From NCBI RefSeq assembly GCF_022549695.1, contig NZ_JAKZGS010000002.1, positions 1 through 64,000 on the forward strand: a stretch of DNA of 64,000 bases, written 5' to 3'. The notes under the pieces are model-generated. The model was not told the DNA's origin. It did not search any database and saw only the letters and a list, made by a program, of their open reading frames with translations. Source of the stretch: Belliella calami (GTDB lineage Bacteria; Bacteroidota; Bacteroidia; Cytophagales; Cyclobacteriaceae). Made by a program: the position numbers and the translations under genes. Every line of letters starts with the position of its first letter. Position 1 is the first letter of the stretch. Below, one piece after another: positions 17,139-26,776 of the stretch.

Positions 17139-17885
17139 ATGGAAATTTTCTTACTAACGGAAACATGGATTGCACTTGCCACTTTGACATTCTTGGAGAT
17201 TGTATTGGGAGTGGACAATATTATTTTCATTTCAATTATCTCAAACAAACTACCAGAGCATCAACAAGAGAAAGCCAGGATTCTTGGACTTGCCTTTGCG
17301 ATGATTTTCAGAATTGGGCTTCTGCTGGGGATTTCTTATATCATCAAATTCAACGATCCTTTGATTTCTGTTTTTGATTTCAACTTGAGTGGTAAGGATT
17401 TGATTTTAGCTTTTGGAGGACTCTTTTTACTTTTCAAATCGACAGTTGAGATCCATCACAAAATGGAGGGAAAAGCGGAAGAAGTAAAACCAAATTCTGC
17501 TAAAGGAATATCCCAAGTGATCTTTCAGATCATAATATTGGATGTAATATTCTCATTCGACAGCATCCTAACGGCAGTTGGTCTGGTGGATGAAGTGATT
17601 GTAATGATCATCGCCGTAATTATTGCAATGGCTGTGATGATGATTTTCGCAGGTAAAATCAGCAAATTCATCAACAAAAACCCTACGCTGCAAGTGTTGG
17701 CTTTATCCTTTCTGATTTTGATTGGCTTTATGCTTTTGGTAGAAGGCTTCCATGTAGAAGTTCCAAAAGGCTACATCTATTTCGCGGTATTCTTCTCACT
17801 CAGTGTAGAACTGATCAATATGCGGATGCGAAAAAAATCTGAAGGTACGAAGGTGGAGCTAAATCCAAGGATTACGCAGAAGTAA
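17139..17885 (+). CDS. TerC-family integral membrane protein
   Basis: 248 aa from the ATG at 17139; the 19 codons upstream in frame lie across the terminator and are left out. Seven to eight membrane helices with the two TerC signatures: LTFLEIVLGVDNIIFISII near the N-terminus and DVIFSFDSILTAVGLVD in the middle, both with acidic residues inside the membrane. Relatives (TerC, Alx) are tied to tellurite resistance and manganese export during secretion of metalloproteins. No ter genes adjoin, so a metal-transport role is more likely than tellurite resistance. Confidence 0.88.
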   Translation: MEIFLLTETWIALATLTFLEIVLGVDNIIFISIISNKLPEHQQEKARILGLAFAMIFRIGLLLGISYIIKFNDPLISVFDFNLSGKDLILAFGGLFLLFKSTVEIHHKMEGKAEEVKPNSAKGISQVIFQIIILDVIFSFDSILTAVGLVDEVIVMIIAVIIAMAVMMIFAGKISKFINKNPTLQVLALSFLILIGFMLLVEGFHVEVPKGYIYFAVFFSLSVELINMRMRKKSEGTKVELNPRITQK

Positions 17886-17965
17886 ATGAAAGTAAATGCA
17901 TAATATTCAATAAATCAATATATGATTGCATAATCTAAATTAGACAATTTATTTAATCATAATCA

Positions 17966-18370
17966 TTACAAATGTTTCTCCATTACAACATATTCCAATC
18001 CTGATTTTTCGAAGGTTTTGTCAGTTATTGTCAACCCAAATCCATTGTAAAAATCAATTTTGGACACCCTAGCATTGCACCAAATCTTCTGAATTTGCTT
18101 TTCTTGAACAAATCCTATCATGTAAACAAGTAATTTGCTTCCATAGCCGTTACCTTGGTAATCTGGCAAAGTTGCAAATTTTCTGAATTGTGCTCCATTC
18201 TCTTTTTCAAAAACTGAGACAACTGATATTAACTTCCTGTTTACAAAAAGTCCTAGATGAATTGCTTTCTCATCACCTGGTACTCTTACAAAATCAAGCT
18301 CTCTGTCAGGCCACATTGCTTTATGGCGAATTGGTAAGGCTTCATCTATTGAAATTTCTTTGATCAACAT
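17966..18370 (-). CDS. GNAT-family N-acetyltransferase
   Basis: 134 aa GNAT fold. The acetyl-CoA-binding motif A is ATLPDYQGNGYGSKLL (about residues 66-81, with the QxxGxG core), then a motif B like helix and IDFYNGFGLTITDKTFEKSG at the C-terminus. Substrate unknown. It lies 50 bp before selO on the same strand, and may share its transcript. Confidence 0.82.
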   Translation of the reverse strand: MLIKEISIDEALPIRHKAMWPDRELDFVRVPGDEKAIHLGLFVNRKLISVVSVFEKENGAQFRKFATLPDYQGNGYGSKLLVYMIGFVQEKQIQKIWCNARVSKIDFYNGFGLTITDKTFEKSGLEYVVMEKHL

Positions 18371-18422
18371 GGTGGGTGGGTTTGGTTATTTTTGGATTAA
18401 AATGCTAAAATAGTATAATTAA

Positions 18423-19871
18423 TCAAGTTCCACAGAAGGTTTGATAGCCATTATCTCCTTCTATAGGAGGAAATTGATAAGCGGTAAATTTTTCTTTGAA
18501 TTGGTAAGGTGATTGCATGACCTTCAACATTTCATGAAATACACTATAGTCATTGTTTTCAGTAGCTTCAAATAAAGCTTCTTCTACTTTATGATTTCGT
18601 GGGATATAAATAGGATTATGAAGTGCCATTGTCTTTTGGGCTTCTTCCAAAGTTTGTCCATTTTTTGTAGCTCTTTGAATCCAATTCAAGTACCAATCTT
18701 GAAACTTGTCATTTTCAAATACTTCATTTTCAGAAAATTCACCTGAGCTTAGGCTTGCAAATGTATTGGTATAATCTGCTTTCATTTGATTCATGATATT
18801 CAACAAATCATCTACCAAAGCTTTGTCATGCGACTCTTCTCCGATCAAGCCAAGCTTATTTCTCATTAATTGTAAATACTTCCTTTCATAAATGTCAGGA
18901 AATCGGTTGAGCGTTTCTTGTGCTATTTTTACAGCTTTGTCTTGATCTTCATCTATCTGAGGCAATAAAGCAATCGCGAGTCTGGATAGGTTCCAATGTG
19001 AAATTTTTGGCTGATTACCAAAAGCATAGCGACCTGCTGTATCTATGGAACTAAAAACTGTACTTGGATCATAAGAATTAATAAATGCACAAGGACCATA
19101 ATCTATCGTTTCTCCTGCTATGCTTACATTATCTGTATTCATCACTCCGTGAATAAAACCTACTCTCATCCAATCAGAAATCAATTCGGCTTGCTTTTCC
19201 ATTACTTTCTTCAATAATTCCACAGCGGGATTTTTTGAACCTTCAAGCTCTGGATAATGCCTTTTGATGACATAAGCAGTCAGTTCTTTTTGTTCCTCAA
19301 GTGATAAGTATTGATAGGCAAATTCAAATGTCCCAACACGAATATGACTTTTGGCAACTCTTGTTAGAATGGCACCATCATTTTGCCATTCTCTTTGAAC
19401 AGTTTCCCCTGAAGCTACCACTGCCAAAGATCTGCTACTTGAAATTCCCAAATGATGCATGGCTTCACTAATCAAATATTCCCTGAGCATCGACTTCAAA
19501 GTAGCTCTACCATCTCCGCCTCTAGAATATGGAGTCCTACCCGACCCTTTTAATTGGATATCAAATAATTCTTTACTATTGGTCAATTGTTCTCCAAGCA
19601 AAATTGCTCTTCCGTCTCCTAAGATGGTGAAATTGCCAAATTGATGCCCTGCATAAGCTTGGGCTAGTGGTTTGGAGTCTTCCGGAGGTACATTTCCTCC
19701 CAATATCTGGCTAAGTTTATCCTCTTCTTCATCAGAAAATTCAAGATCGAGTGATTGAGCAAGTTCTTGATTGAACAATAAGAGCTTGGGTGATTTTACT
19801 GCAACTGGTGATTGAAAAGCAAAAAGCTTGTTAGGTAAACTGCTGTAACTATGTTGAAGATTCCATTTCAT
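18423..19871 (-). CDS. selO: Protein adenylyltransferase SelO (YdiU/UPF0061)
   Basis: 482 aa, the normal size. Signature blocks: LAQAYAGHQFGNFTILGDGRA (here in part), QLKGSGRTPYSRGGDGRATL, LREYLISEAMHHLGI, and the metal-binding HGVMNTDNVSIAGETIDYGP. SelO is a pseudokinase-fold enzyme that transfers AMP to Ser/Thr/Tyr of target proteins and is linked to redox stress. The C-terminus ends TFCGT, keeping a Cys close to the end, where eukaryotic SelO has selenocysteine. A GNAT gene follows on the same strand. Confidence 0.93.
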   Translation of the reverse strand: MKWNLQHSYSSLPNKLFAFQSPVAVKSPKLLLFNQELAQSLDLEFSDEEEDKLSQILGGNVPPEDSKPLAQAYAGHQFGNFTILGDGRAILLGEQLTNSKELFDIQLKGSGRTPYSRGGDGRATLKSMLREYLISEAMHHLGISSSRSLAVVASGETVQREWQNDGAILTRVAKSHIRVGTFEFAYQYLSLEEQKELTAYVIKRHYPELEGSKNPAVELLKKVMEKQAELISDWMRVGFIHGVMNTDNVSIAGETIDYGPCAFINSYDPSTVFSSIDTAGRYAFGNQPKISHWNLSRLAIALLPQIDEDQDKAVKIAQETLNRFPDIYERKYLQLMRNKLGLIGEESHDKALVDDLLNIMNQMKADYTNTFASLSSGEFSENEVFENDKFQDWYLNWIQRATKNGQTLEEAQKTMALHNPIYIPRNHKVEEALFEATENNDYSVFHEMLKVMQSPYQFKEKFTAYQFPPIEGDNGYQTFCGT

Positions 19872-20087
19872 ATTTTAAGTGGGAATAGATTTAATGGGAT
19901 TGATTGAAAGTAAAAAATTAACATGCTTCCAAGAAATATAATTCCAAGGCTAACTAGCGATCATTACAATTTCTTCAATTCATTGGTTAATCTCAGTTGC
20001 TTAAAATTAATAATATCATAACCCTATATTCTTAACCTTTTGGGTTTATAAGGATATCTTTATAGTTTAATTATGCTCTAGAGCCCT

Positions 20088-20615
20088 ATGTTGCTTCCAA
20101 ATAATCCAAAACAGTTTGAAGAAACTTTCAATGAGTACTGGGAAGTACTATATAGTGCAGCTTATGTCCGAACAAAAGATCAAGCTGTGACTGAAGACAT
20201 TGTGCAGGAGATATTCATTGATTTTTGGCAAAGAAGAAATGAAATAAAAATCAAGACAAGCCTGAAAGCTTACCTCTTGACTGCTGTAAAGTATAAAGTT
20301 ATCAAGCATTTTGCCCACTCGCATTTATTTTTGCGAAACACCGAAGAACATGAAGAAATTGCCATGTTTGACAATGACAACTTGGAGTTTGAGGATCTTT
20401 ATGATGAATTGGAAATAGCGATTGATAAACTTAGTCCTAGGTGCCAATTGATATTCAGAATGAGTAGAATAGAAGGATATTCTACGGATGAAATTGCAAG
20501 TCAATTAAATATTTCTTCTCAAACAGTTCATAACCAACTCAGTAAGTCATTAGGTATAGTAAGAAATGAATTAAAACACTTGACCCCTTTGGTTATTTTA
20601 CTGATTAAGCTCTAA
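20088..20615 (+). CDS. ECF RNA polymerase sigma factor (FecI-like)
   Basis: 175 aa with sigma region 2 (AAYVRTKDQAVTEDIVQEIF and DFWQRRNEIKI) and region 4 HTH (STDEIASQLNISSQTVHNQLSKSL near 140-163), ending in a short hydrophobic tail. It is of the Bacteroidota type paired with FecR and SusC genes. It should switch on the downstream fecR/susCD/phosphoesterase operon when the STN domain of SusC signals substrate. A small terminator hairpin follows immediately. Confidence 0.93.
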   Translation: MLLPNNPKQFEETFNEYWEVLYSAAYVRTKDQAVTEDIVQEIFIDFWQRRNEIKIKTSLKAYLLTAVKYKVIKHFAHSHLFLRNTEEHEEIAMFDNDNLEFEDLYDELEIAIDKLSPRCQLIFRMSRIEGYSTDEIASQLNISSQTVHNQLSKSLGIVRNELKHLTPLVILLIKL

Positions 20616-20648
20616 GCTTAAGTTAATGTTAAGCGTTTATTTTTTTTG
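20616..20648 (+). terminator. Hairpin terminator between sigma factor and fecR
   Basis: GCTTAA (20616-20621) and TTAAGC (20629-20634) around a 7-nt loop, then GTTTATTTTTTTTG. It starts directly after the sigma stop codon, so fecR probably has its own promoter or is read through only in part. Confidence 0.55.
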
Positions 20649-20721
20649 ATAACTTTTTAATAATCCTTTTATATAGTAGTCCATCCTTGATTTTTGGACT
20701 TGATAGTATAGAACTATCGCA

Positions 20722-21687
20722 ATGGACAAAAATATATTTCGGAAAACACTTCTAAGATTATTCAAGGGGAAAGCTTCAGATGAAGATAAAAACCTGATTA
20801 ATGATTGGTATCATGCTTTTGACTCGGATGAGGATATTATCATTGAAGATCATAAAAACAGAAATAGACAAGAAATTAGAAATGAGATTTTTTCTAATAT
20901 TCAAACAAGATCTGGCCTAAAAAATCAAGAAAGATCAAGAAGGATGTATTTTCTGACCTTTGCTATTGCTGCATGTATTTGCATTGGACTTTTCAATTTA
21001 GCTTACAAATTTTCAAACCCTTCTTTCCTGATTCAGCCTGAAGAATCATTCATCAGCTTCCAGAATGAAGTTGGAATGATCAAAAAAGTAAAGCTACCTG
21101 ATGGATCCTATGCACAGCTTCATCACAACTCTTCGATTGAAGTCAATAAAGATTTCTCTCAAAAAAGAAAAGTTCTTCTGAAAGGAAAAGCATTTTTTGA
21201 TGTGGTACCAAACAAAGACCTGCCATTTACTATCGAAACGAAGTCATTCAAAACGACTGTATTGGGAACTTCTTTTTCTATAGAAAGTCGTCCAGGTTCA
21301 TTTGACAAAGTCGCTGTAAAATCTGGAAATGTGAGTGTCCAATCTCAAGAATTTGGTGAAGTGTTATTGGGAAAAGATGAAACGGTAAAGCTGGAAAACA
21401 ATCAGTTTGTACAAGGATCCATTACTAATTCGGAATTGGAATTTGGCTGGACAAAGAGAACACTTGTTTTTGAAAACACAGATCTCTCCACAATGATACT
21501 AGAAATTGAGAATTGGTACGGTGTAACACTATCCAGTAACTGTGAAAACTTACCAAATAGAAAAATATCCGGTGCATATCACGATATGAATTTAGAAGAG
21601 CTCCTGATAACCATTCAATTTTCAATTCCCCTAGAGTTTGAAATCAACAAACAATCTGTCCACCTAACTTTCAAAGAATGTAAATAA
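20722..21687 (+). CDS. FecR-family anti-sigma factor (DUF4974 type)
   Basis: 321 aa. An N-terminal cytoplasmic sigma-binding part, one membrane helix (MYFLTFAIAACICIGLFNLA, near residues 75-94), the FecR domain (KVKLPDGSYAQLHHNSSIEV, FDVVPNKDLPFTIETKSF, VLGTSFSIESRP) and a C-terminal DUF4974 domain (LEIENWYGVTLSSNCENLPN, LEELLITIQFSIPLEFEI). It carries the signal from the SusC STN domain across the inner membrane to the sigma factor at 20088. A GC-rich hairpin (GTGGAGCCG/CGGCCCCAC, 21689-21712) separates it from susC. Confidence 0.93.
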   Translation: MDKNIFRKTLLRLFKGKASDEDKNLINDWYHAFDSDEDIIIEDHKNRNRQEIRNEIFSNIQTRSGLKNQERSRRMYFLTFAIAACICIGLFNLAYKFSNPSFLIQPEESFISFQNEVGMIKKVKLPDGSYAQLHHNSSIEVNKDFSQKRKVLLKGKAFFDVVPNKDLPFTIETKSFKTTVLGTSFSIESRPGSFDKVAVKSGNVSVQSQEFGEVLLGKDETVKLENNQFVQGSITNSELEFGWTKRTLVFENTDLSTMILEIENWYGVTLSSNCENLPNRKISGAYHDMNLEELLITIQFSIPLEFEINKQSVHLTFKECK

Positions 21688-21688
21688 A

Positions 21689-21712
21689 GTGGAGCCGCGG
21701 CAACGGCCCCAC
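21689..21712 (+). promoter_or_regulatory. GC-rich hairpin between fecR and susC
   Basis: GTGGAGCCG (21689-21697) pairs with CGGCCCCAC (21704-21712), with one mismatch. There is no T-run, so it may act as an mRNA stability or attenuation element in the leader of susC. This role is inference. Confidence 0.4.
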
Positions 21713-21772
21713 CTATTCTGTTCTACAATCAAATAATCCCGCAAAGAATCATTAATCAGAACACCTAAAATT

Positions 21773-24700
21773 ATGAAAAAAAAGTTACCCAACTCATTTA
21801 ATCGGATTACAATGAGATTATTTCTAACCTGCTTGCTCCTGTGCATTCTTCAAGGTCTTGTCTTTGCAGAAAACAGTGATGCTCAACAAATGCATGAGAT
21901 TCAAATCAAAGTCTCCAACAATCGCCAAAATGTTTCGCAGTTTTTTGGTGATGTAGAAAGTCAGACCGATTTCAAATTCTCGTTTGCAAACGGACTGAAC
22001 CTTAGTCAAGAGGTTCAGGTTCGATCAAGAACCTTGAATCTGGAAGAACTTCTTATCGAAATATCAAGAAATAGTGACCTGAAATTCAAACAGGTAAACA
22101 AAACACTCGCAGTAAGCACTAAACCTATAATTTCCCAAGTTTCTTCCAATTCTTTGGATGAAATTTCAGTCAAAGGTAAAGTGATTGATGAAGAGACTGG
22201 TGAAGGTTTGCCAGGGGTAAGCGTGGTAATTTTGGGGAGAAATAAAGGTACGATTACCGATATGGAAGGAAACTATAGTATTACCCTTGAAGAAGGGGAA
22301 GTATTGGTTTTTTCTTATGTAGGCTTCAAAAAAGAAGAAATCCTAATCGGTAATGAAAGCATCGTAAATGTGGCTTTGAAGTTAGATGATACTTTAGAGG
22401 AAGTAGTAGTGACTGCATTAGGTATCAAAAGAGAAGAAAAAGCACTCGGCTATTCATCCAGAACTGTAGGTGGCGAAGAGATAACAGATGCATTGCCAAA
22501 CAACTGGAGTGATGCGCTTACAGGAAAAGTTGCTGGACTAAATCTGATCAAATCAGGTGGTGGACCAGCTGGTTCTACTCAAATCATACTTCGTGGTGAG
22601 ACTTCTTTGACAGGCGATAACTCAGCTTTGATTGTAGTGGATGGAGTAGTGATATCAAGCAGCAGTGGGCAATTGACTGGACAAGGAAGCGGGTCTTACT
22701 TGAGTTCAGATTCTCCTGTAGATTTTGGATCCAGCCTTTCGGATATTAACCCGGATGATATTGCCAGCATCACAGTTTTGAAAGGTCCAGCTGCTGCTGC
22801 ACTTTATGGATCACGCGGTGCAAATGGCGCCATCATGGTCACTACAAAGAGCGGTAGCAATGTGAACAACAAAGGTTTGGGGATTACATTTTCTTCCAAT
22901 ACAGCATTTGACTTTATCAACAGATGGCCTGATTATCAAAATGAATATGGTCAGGGAAATGTCGGTGGAGACCTCTATTACAGCTATGGAGCCACTGAAG
23001 ATGGACCTAGTACTTTCTCTACTAGTTCTGCTTGGGGGCCAAAGTTTGACGGGCAATTCTATTACCAATATGATCCCAATTTCCATAGAGTAGCGCCTCC
23101 TGAGAGAACATTGTGGAGAGCTTATCCAAATAACCGAAGAGACTTCTTTGAGACTGGGAAGACTTTTACCAACAACCTTTCGATCCAAGGAGGAAATGAA
23201 AAAACTAGGACAAGGCTTTCATTTACCAACATGAAAAATGAATGGATTGTACCAAATACCGGATATAACAGGACCACAATTGCATTCAGTGTAAACCACG
23301 AAATCACCCCAAAACTCAACATCAGCACCAAGATCAACTACAACAACCGACAGTCTGACAACCTCCCTACTACAGGATACAACAATCAGACAATCATGTA
23401 TTTCATCAGGGGGTTGGTCCCAAATGCTGACATCAACTGGTTTAAGCCAGCTTGGGTGCCAGGTCAGGAAGGTGTTTTGCAAAACAGGCCATTCTCCAAC
23501 CTTTTGGACAATCCATATTTACAGGCATTTGAAATGCTCAATGCATCAGAGAGAAATGGCTATGTAGGAACTGCACAAGCCAACTACAAATTCACAGATG
23601 AGCTCAACTTGATGGTGAGGACTACAGTAGATATGATGTATGAATCCCGAAGTCAGCAAAGACCAATGGGAACGCAAAAATACAATGAAGGCATGTATCG
23701 TGAGCAAGACATCTATGCACACGAGATCAATTCCGACTTTTTGCTTTCTTACAACAATAAAAGAGCAAGGGATTTTGATTTTAGCATTTCAGTAGGTGGT
23801 AGTTTGATGAACAATACTTACCGAAGAGATGAATATCGTGCAGAAAGATTGCTTTTTCCAGGCATCTACAATTTTGCAAACAGCAAGGATTTATTGATTC
23901 CATTGCCTTTCAGAAGAAATTATGCAGTGAACAGTCTTTATGCCTTAAGTACTTTCAGCTATAAAAATGTCTTGTTTTTGGATGTGACAGGTAGACAAGA
24001 TTGGGCGAGTACTTTGGCTTCTCCTATTAGCGGAAATGTATCTCCATTCTTCTACCCTTCTGCCAATTTGAGTGCGATAATTTCAGATGTGGTTACTTTG
24101 CCAAGTCAGTTTGACTATCTCAAATTGAGAAGCTCATTCGCTTCTGTAGGTGGCGGTGGTACTACAGCATATTTGACAGATTATGCTTATAGTCCGTTGG
24201 CTACTTTTCCTGGCGGTCTTACAAATCCAAGTTCAATTCCAGATCCAAATCTAAATTTCGAAAGAACGAGAAGCTTTGAGCTGGGAATGGATTTGAAAAT
24301 GTTCAAAAACAGGTTTGGATTGGATTTGACAGTATATAGAAGTAATTCATTTGACCAAATCTTGAGCACACCAATAGATCCTGCCAGTGGATATACTTCC
24401 AAGATCGTAAATGCTGGAAATGTACAGAATCAAGGGATAGAAATAGAGTCGTATATCATCCCTATTCAGAACAAAAATGGTCTCAACTGGAGGATTTTTG
24501 GAAACTTCACACACAATGACAGCAAAGTAATTTCGCTTGCCGATGGAATGGAAAATATGGTATTGGGGACGGTTTTTGGAAGTAGAGGAACTGTAGAGGC
24601 TAGACCTGGAGGAAGATATGGAGATATCTATGGCTTGGGATACGAAAGAACTCCAAACGGTGATATTTTGTACGAAGGTGGCTATCCTGTTTTGGGAGAT

Positions 24701-25264
24701 TCTATTCTTTACTTGGGAAATGCCACAGCACTTTACAGATTTGGATTGGGACATGAATTCAAATACAAGAATTTCAGGTTCAGCTTTTTGTTTGATGGAC
24801 AGTTTGGAGGACGTGCTTATTCTTTGACACACTCTGTATTGATGGAAGAAGGAAAACTTAAAAAGACTCTTCCGGGAAGATACAATGGCATCATTGGAAA
24901 TGGATCTATTGCAAATGGAGATGGAACTTACAGGCCAAACGATGTGGTAGCTACATCTATCAGGGATTATTATTTCAGACATTTTAATAGAGACAATCTA
25001 GAATCCAATATTTTCAGCACAGACTATATCAAGCTAAGGGAAATGAGATTTGACTATAAAATACCAGCCAAATACTTGCAAAGAATTCTTATACAGAATG
25101 CCACCATTGGAGTATATGGAAGAGATCTTTTCGTCTTTAGCAAATGGCCATCATTCGATCCTGAGTTTGGGACATTGGGTAATGGTGATATCTCAAAAAG
25201 TGCAGAAATAGCACAATTCCCATCTACGCGTACGATCGGGTTCAACATTTCATTAGGAATATAA
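21773..25264 (+). CDS. SusC/RagA TonB-linked outer membrane transporter with STN domain
   Basis: 1163 aa. Signal peptide (LFLTCLLLCILQGLVFAENS), STN domain (about 40-115; SQTDFKFSFANGLNLSQEVQ), carboxypeptidase-regulatory-like domain (VKGKVIDEETGEGLPGVSVV, about 133-215), TonB plug (EEVVVTALGIKREEKALGYS, then LKGPAAAALYGSRGANGAI) and a 22-strand barrel ending FNISLGI. The STN domain shows that it signals to the FecR upstream. It forms the outer membrane channel whose lid is the SusD at 25278. The substrate is unknown, but the downstream phosphoesterase suggests a phosphorylated compound. Confidence 0.96.
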   Translation: MKKKLPNSFNRITMRLFLTCLLLCILQGLVFAENSDAQQMHEIQIKVSNNRQNVSQFFGDVESQTDFKFSFANGLNLSQEVQVRSRTLNLEELLIEISRNSDLKFKQVNKTLAVSTKPIISQVSSNSLDEISVKGKVIDEETGEGLPGVSVVILGRNKGTITDMEGNYSITLEEGEVLVFSYVGFKKEEILIGNESIVNVALKLDDTLEEVVVTALGIKREEKALGYSSRTVGGEEITDALPNNWSDALTGKVAGLNLIKSGGGPAGSTQIILRGETSLTGDNSALIVVDGVVISSSSGQLTGQGSGSYLSSDSPVDFGSSLSDINPDDIASITVLKGPAAAALYGSRGANGAIMVTTKSGSNVNNKGLGITFSSNTAFDFINRWPDYQNEYGQGNVGGDLYYSYGATEDGPSTFSTSSAWGPKFDGQFYYQYDPNFHRVAPPERTLWRAYPNNRRDFFETGKTFTNNLSIQGGNEKTRTRLSFTNMKNEWIVPNTGYNRTTIAFSVNHEITPKLNISTKINYNNRQSDNLPTTGYNNQTIMYFIRGLVPNADINWFKPAWVPGQEGVLQNRPFSNLLDNPYLQAFEMLNASERNGYVGTAQANYKFTDELNLMVRTTVDMMYESRSQQRPMGTQKYNEGMYREQDIYAHEINSDFLLSYNNKRARDFDFSISVGGSLMNNTYRRDEYRAERLLFPGIYNFANSKDLLIPLPFRRNYAVNSLYALSTFSYKNVLFLDVTGRQDWASTLASPISGNVSPFFYPSANLSAIISDVVTLPSQFDYLKLRSSFASVGGGGTTAYLTDYAYSPLATFPGGLTNPSSIPDPNLNFERTRSFELGMDLKMFKNRFGLDLTVYRSNSFDQILSTPIDPASGYTSKIVNAGNVQNQGIEIESYIIPIQNKNGLNWRIFGNFTHNDSKVISLADGMENMVLGTVFGSRGTVEARPGGRYGDIYGLGYERTPNGDILYEGGYPVLGDSILYLGNATALYRFGLGHEFKYKNFRFSFLFDGQFGGRAYSLTHSVLMEEGKLKKTLPGRYNGIIGNGSIANGDGTYRPNDVVATSIRDYYFRHFNRDNLESNIFSTDYIKLREMRFDYKIPAKYLQRILIQNATIGVYGRDLFVFSKWPSFDPEFGTLGNGDISKSAEIAQFPSTRTIGFNISLGI

Positions 25265-25277
25265 AACTAGCATAGCA

Positions 25278-26741
25278 ATGAAAACCAAAAATATATTTAT
25301 AGCATCATTTGCACTGTTATTGGGATTGATGACATTTTCCTGTACCGAGGATTTTGTAGATATGAATACCAATCCAAATGCCTCAACGGCAGCAAATCCA
25401 GAATCACTGCTCGCTCCTACCCTTCATGATTTGGTTTGGAGAAATCAAAATAGAGCCATGAGACTCAATAATGAAATCATGCAAGTACACGTCACTACTG
25501 TCGATTCAAGGGAATTCCACAGGTACTTTATCAGACCAACAGAATCAGATTATATGTGGAGAAACTGGTATGTTCAGTTGACTGATATCAAAGATATGTA
25601 TGCCAAAGCCGAAGAAAGTAAACTTGCGGGTTTTGAGACATTCAAAGGAATCTCTTTGGTTTTGGAGGCATGGACATTTTCTATGCTAACCGATATGTTT
25701 GGAGACATTCCTTACTCTGAAGCCAATCAAGGGAAAAATGGAAATGTAACTCCAAAATTTGATCCACAGAGAGATGTTTATCTTGGATTGTTCGAAAAAC
25801 TCGAAGAAGCAAATACACTTTTGACTTCAAGTGGTGATTTGCCAGGAGCATTGACTGAGTATGATCCATTGTATGCTGGCAATGCATTGCTTTGGAGAAA
25901 ATTTGGGAATTCGCTCTACTTAAGATTGCTTTTGAGAGCTTCTGGAAAATCAGAATCAAATGCCATCAGTAAAATCCAACAAATAACAGAATCTACCCCT
26001 GCAGCCTATCCAGTGTTTTCAAACGCATTGGAGTCAGCCATTTTGCCAGTTGGCAATACACAGCCACTTACCAGTGCATTTTTCAATTTCCGTGATTTTG
26101 ATTTCAATGGTGACAAAGGTTATTCGGAATTTTTCATCAACAACCTTAATTCATGGCAAGACCCAAGGCTTCCTATTTGGGCTACAATATCTTCCGGAAT
26201 TTACGCAGGCATTCCAAGTGGTTGGTCTTCTGGTCAGATTCCAGAAAGACAAAGTACACTTCAGGTTGGTTTGAAAACTGATCCAAGATTGGGAAACATC
26301 ATGAATCATGCAGAACTGCAATTTATCCTTGCTGAAGCGAGTCTGAAGGGGTTCATAGGTGGTGATCCAAAAGCATATTATGAAACAGGTATTGAGTCAG
26401 CATTAGCACATTGGGATTTGGAGATGCCTGAAGATTTGTTGGAAAGACCATTTATTTCATGGGATGAGAATTGGGATTTTGATCAAAAAATGGAAGCCAT
26501 TCACATGCAAAAGTATTTTGCGCTTTTCTTCACAGACTTTCAGCAATGGCATGAATATAAGAGAACAGGCCATCCAAGTTTGATCCCAGGAGAAGGAACA
26601 CTCAATGGAGGAAGAATGCCTTCAAGATTTGGATATCCTATCAATGTTCAGGCATTGAATGCCAAAAACTACAACGAGGCTATCCAAAGAATGGGACCTG
26701 ACAATATAAACACAAAAGTCTGGTGGAATATAGAAGAGTAA
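25278..26741 (+). CDS. SusD/RagB-family nutrient-binding lipoprotein
   Basis: 487 aa lipoprotein (LLGLMTFSC, then TEDFVDMNTNPNAS, the common SusD-like_2 start). TPR-like helices (ILAEASLKGFIGGDPKAYYETG) are typical, as is the C-terminal NGGRMPSRFGYPINVQALN. It starts 13 bp after susC and should form the surface lid that captures the substrate. Confidence 0.94.
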   Translation: MKTKNIFIASFALLLGLMTFSCTEDFVDMNTNPNASTAANPESLLAPTLHDLVWRNQNRAMRLNNEIMQVHVTTVDSREFHRYFIRPTESDYMWRNWYVQLTDIKDMYAKAEESKLAGFETFKGISLVLEAWTFSMLTDMFGDIPYSEANQGKNGNVTPKFDPQRDVYLGLFEKLEEANTLLTSSGDLPGALTEYDPLYAGNALLWRKFGNSLYLRLLLRASGKSESNAISKIQQITESTPAAYPVFSNALESAILPVGNTQPLTSAFFNFRDFDFNGDKGYSEFFINNLNSWQDPRLPIWATISSGIYAGIPSGWSSGQIPERQSTLQVGLKTDPRLGNIMNHAELQFILAEASLKGFIGGDPKAYYETGIESALAHWDLEMPEDLLERPFISWDENWDFDQKMEAIHMQKYFALFFTDFQQWHEYKRTGHPSLIPGEGTLNGGRMPSRFGYPINVQALNAKNYNEAIQRMGPDNINTKVWWNIEE

Positions 26742-26776
26742 GCTGTGGATAATCATAAAAAATTAACAAAAAGATC

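Noticed and set aside
24347-24982. 211-codon open frame antisense to susC
   Set aside because: Shadow of the real gene; Ser-rich composition from reverse reading and no family features.
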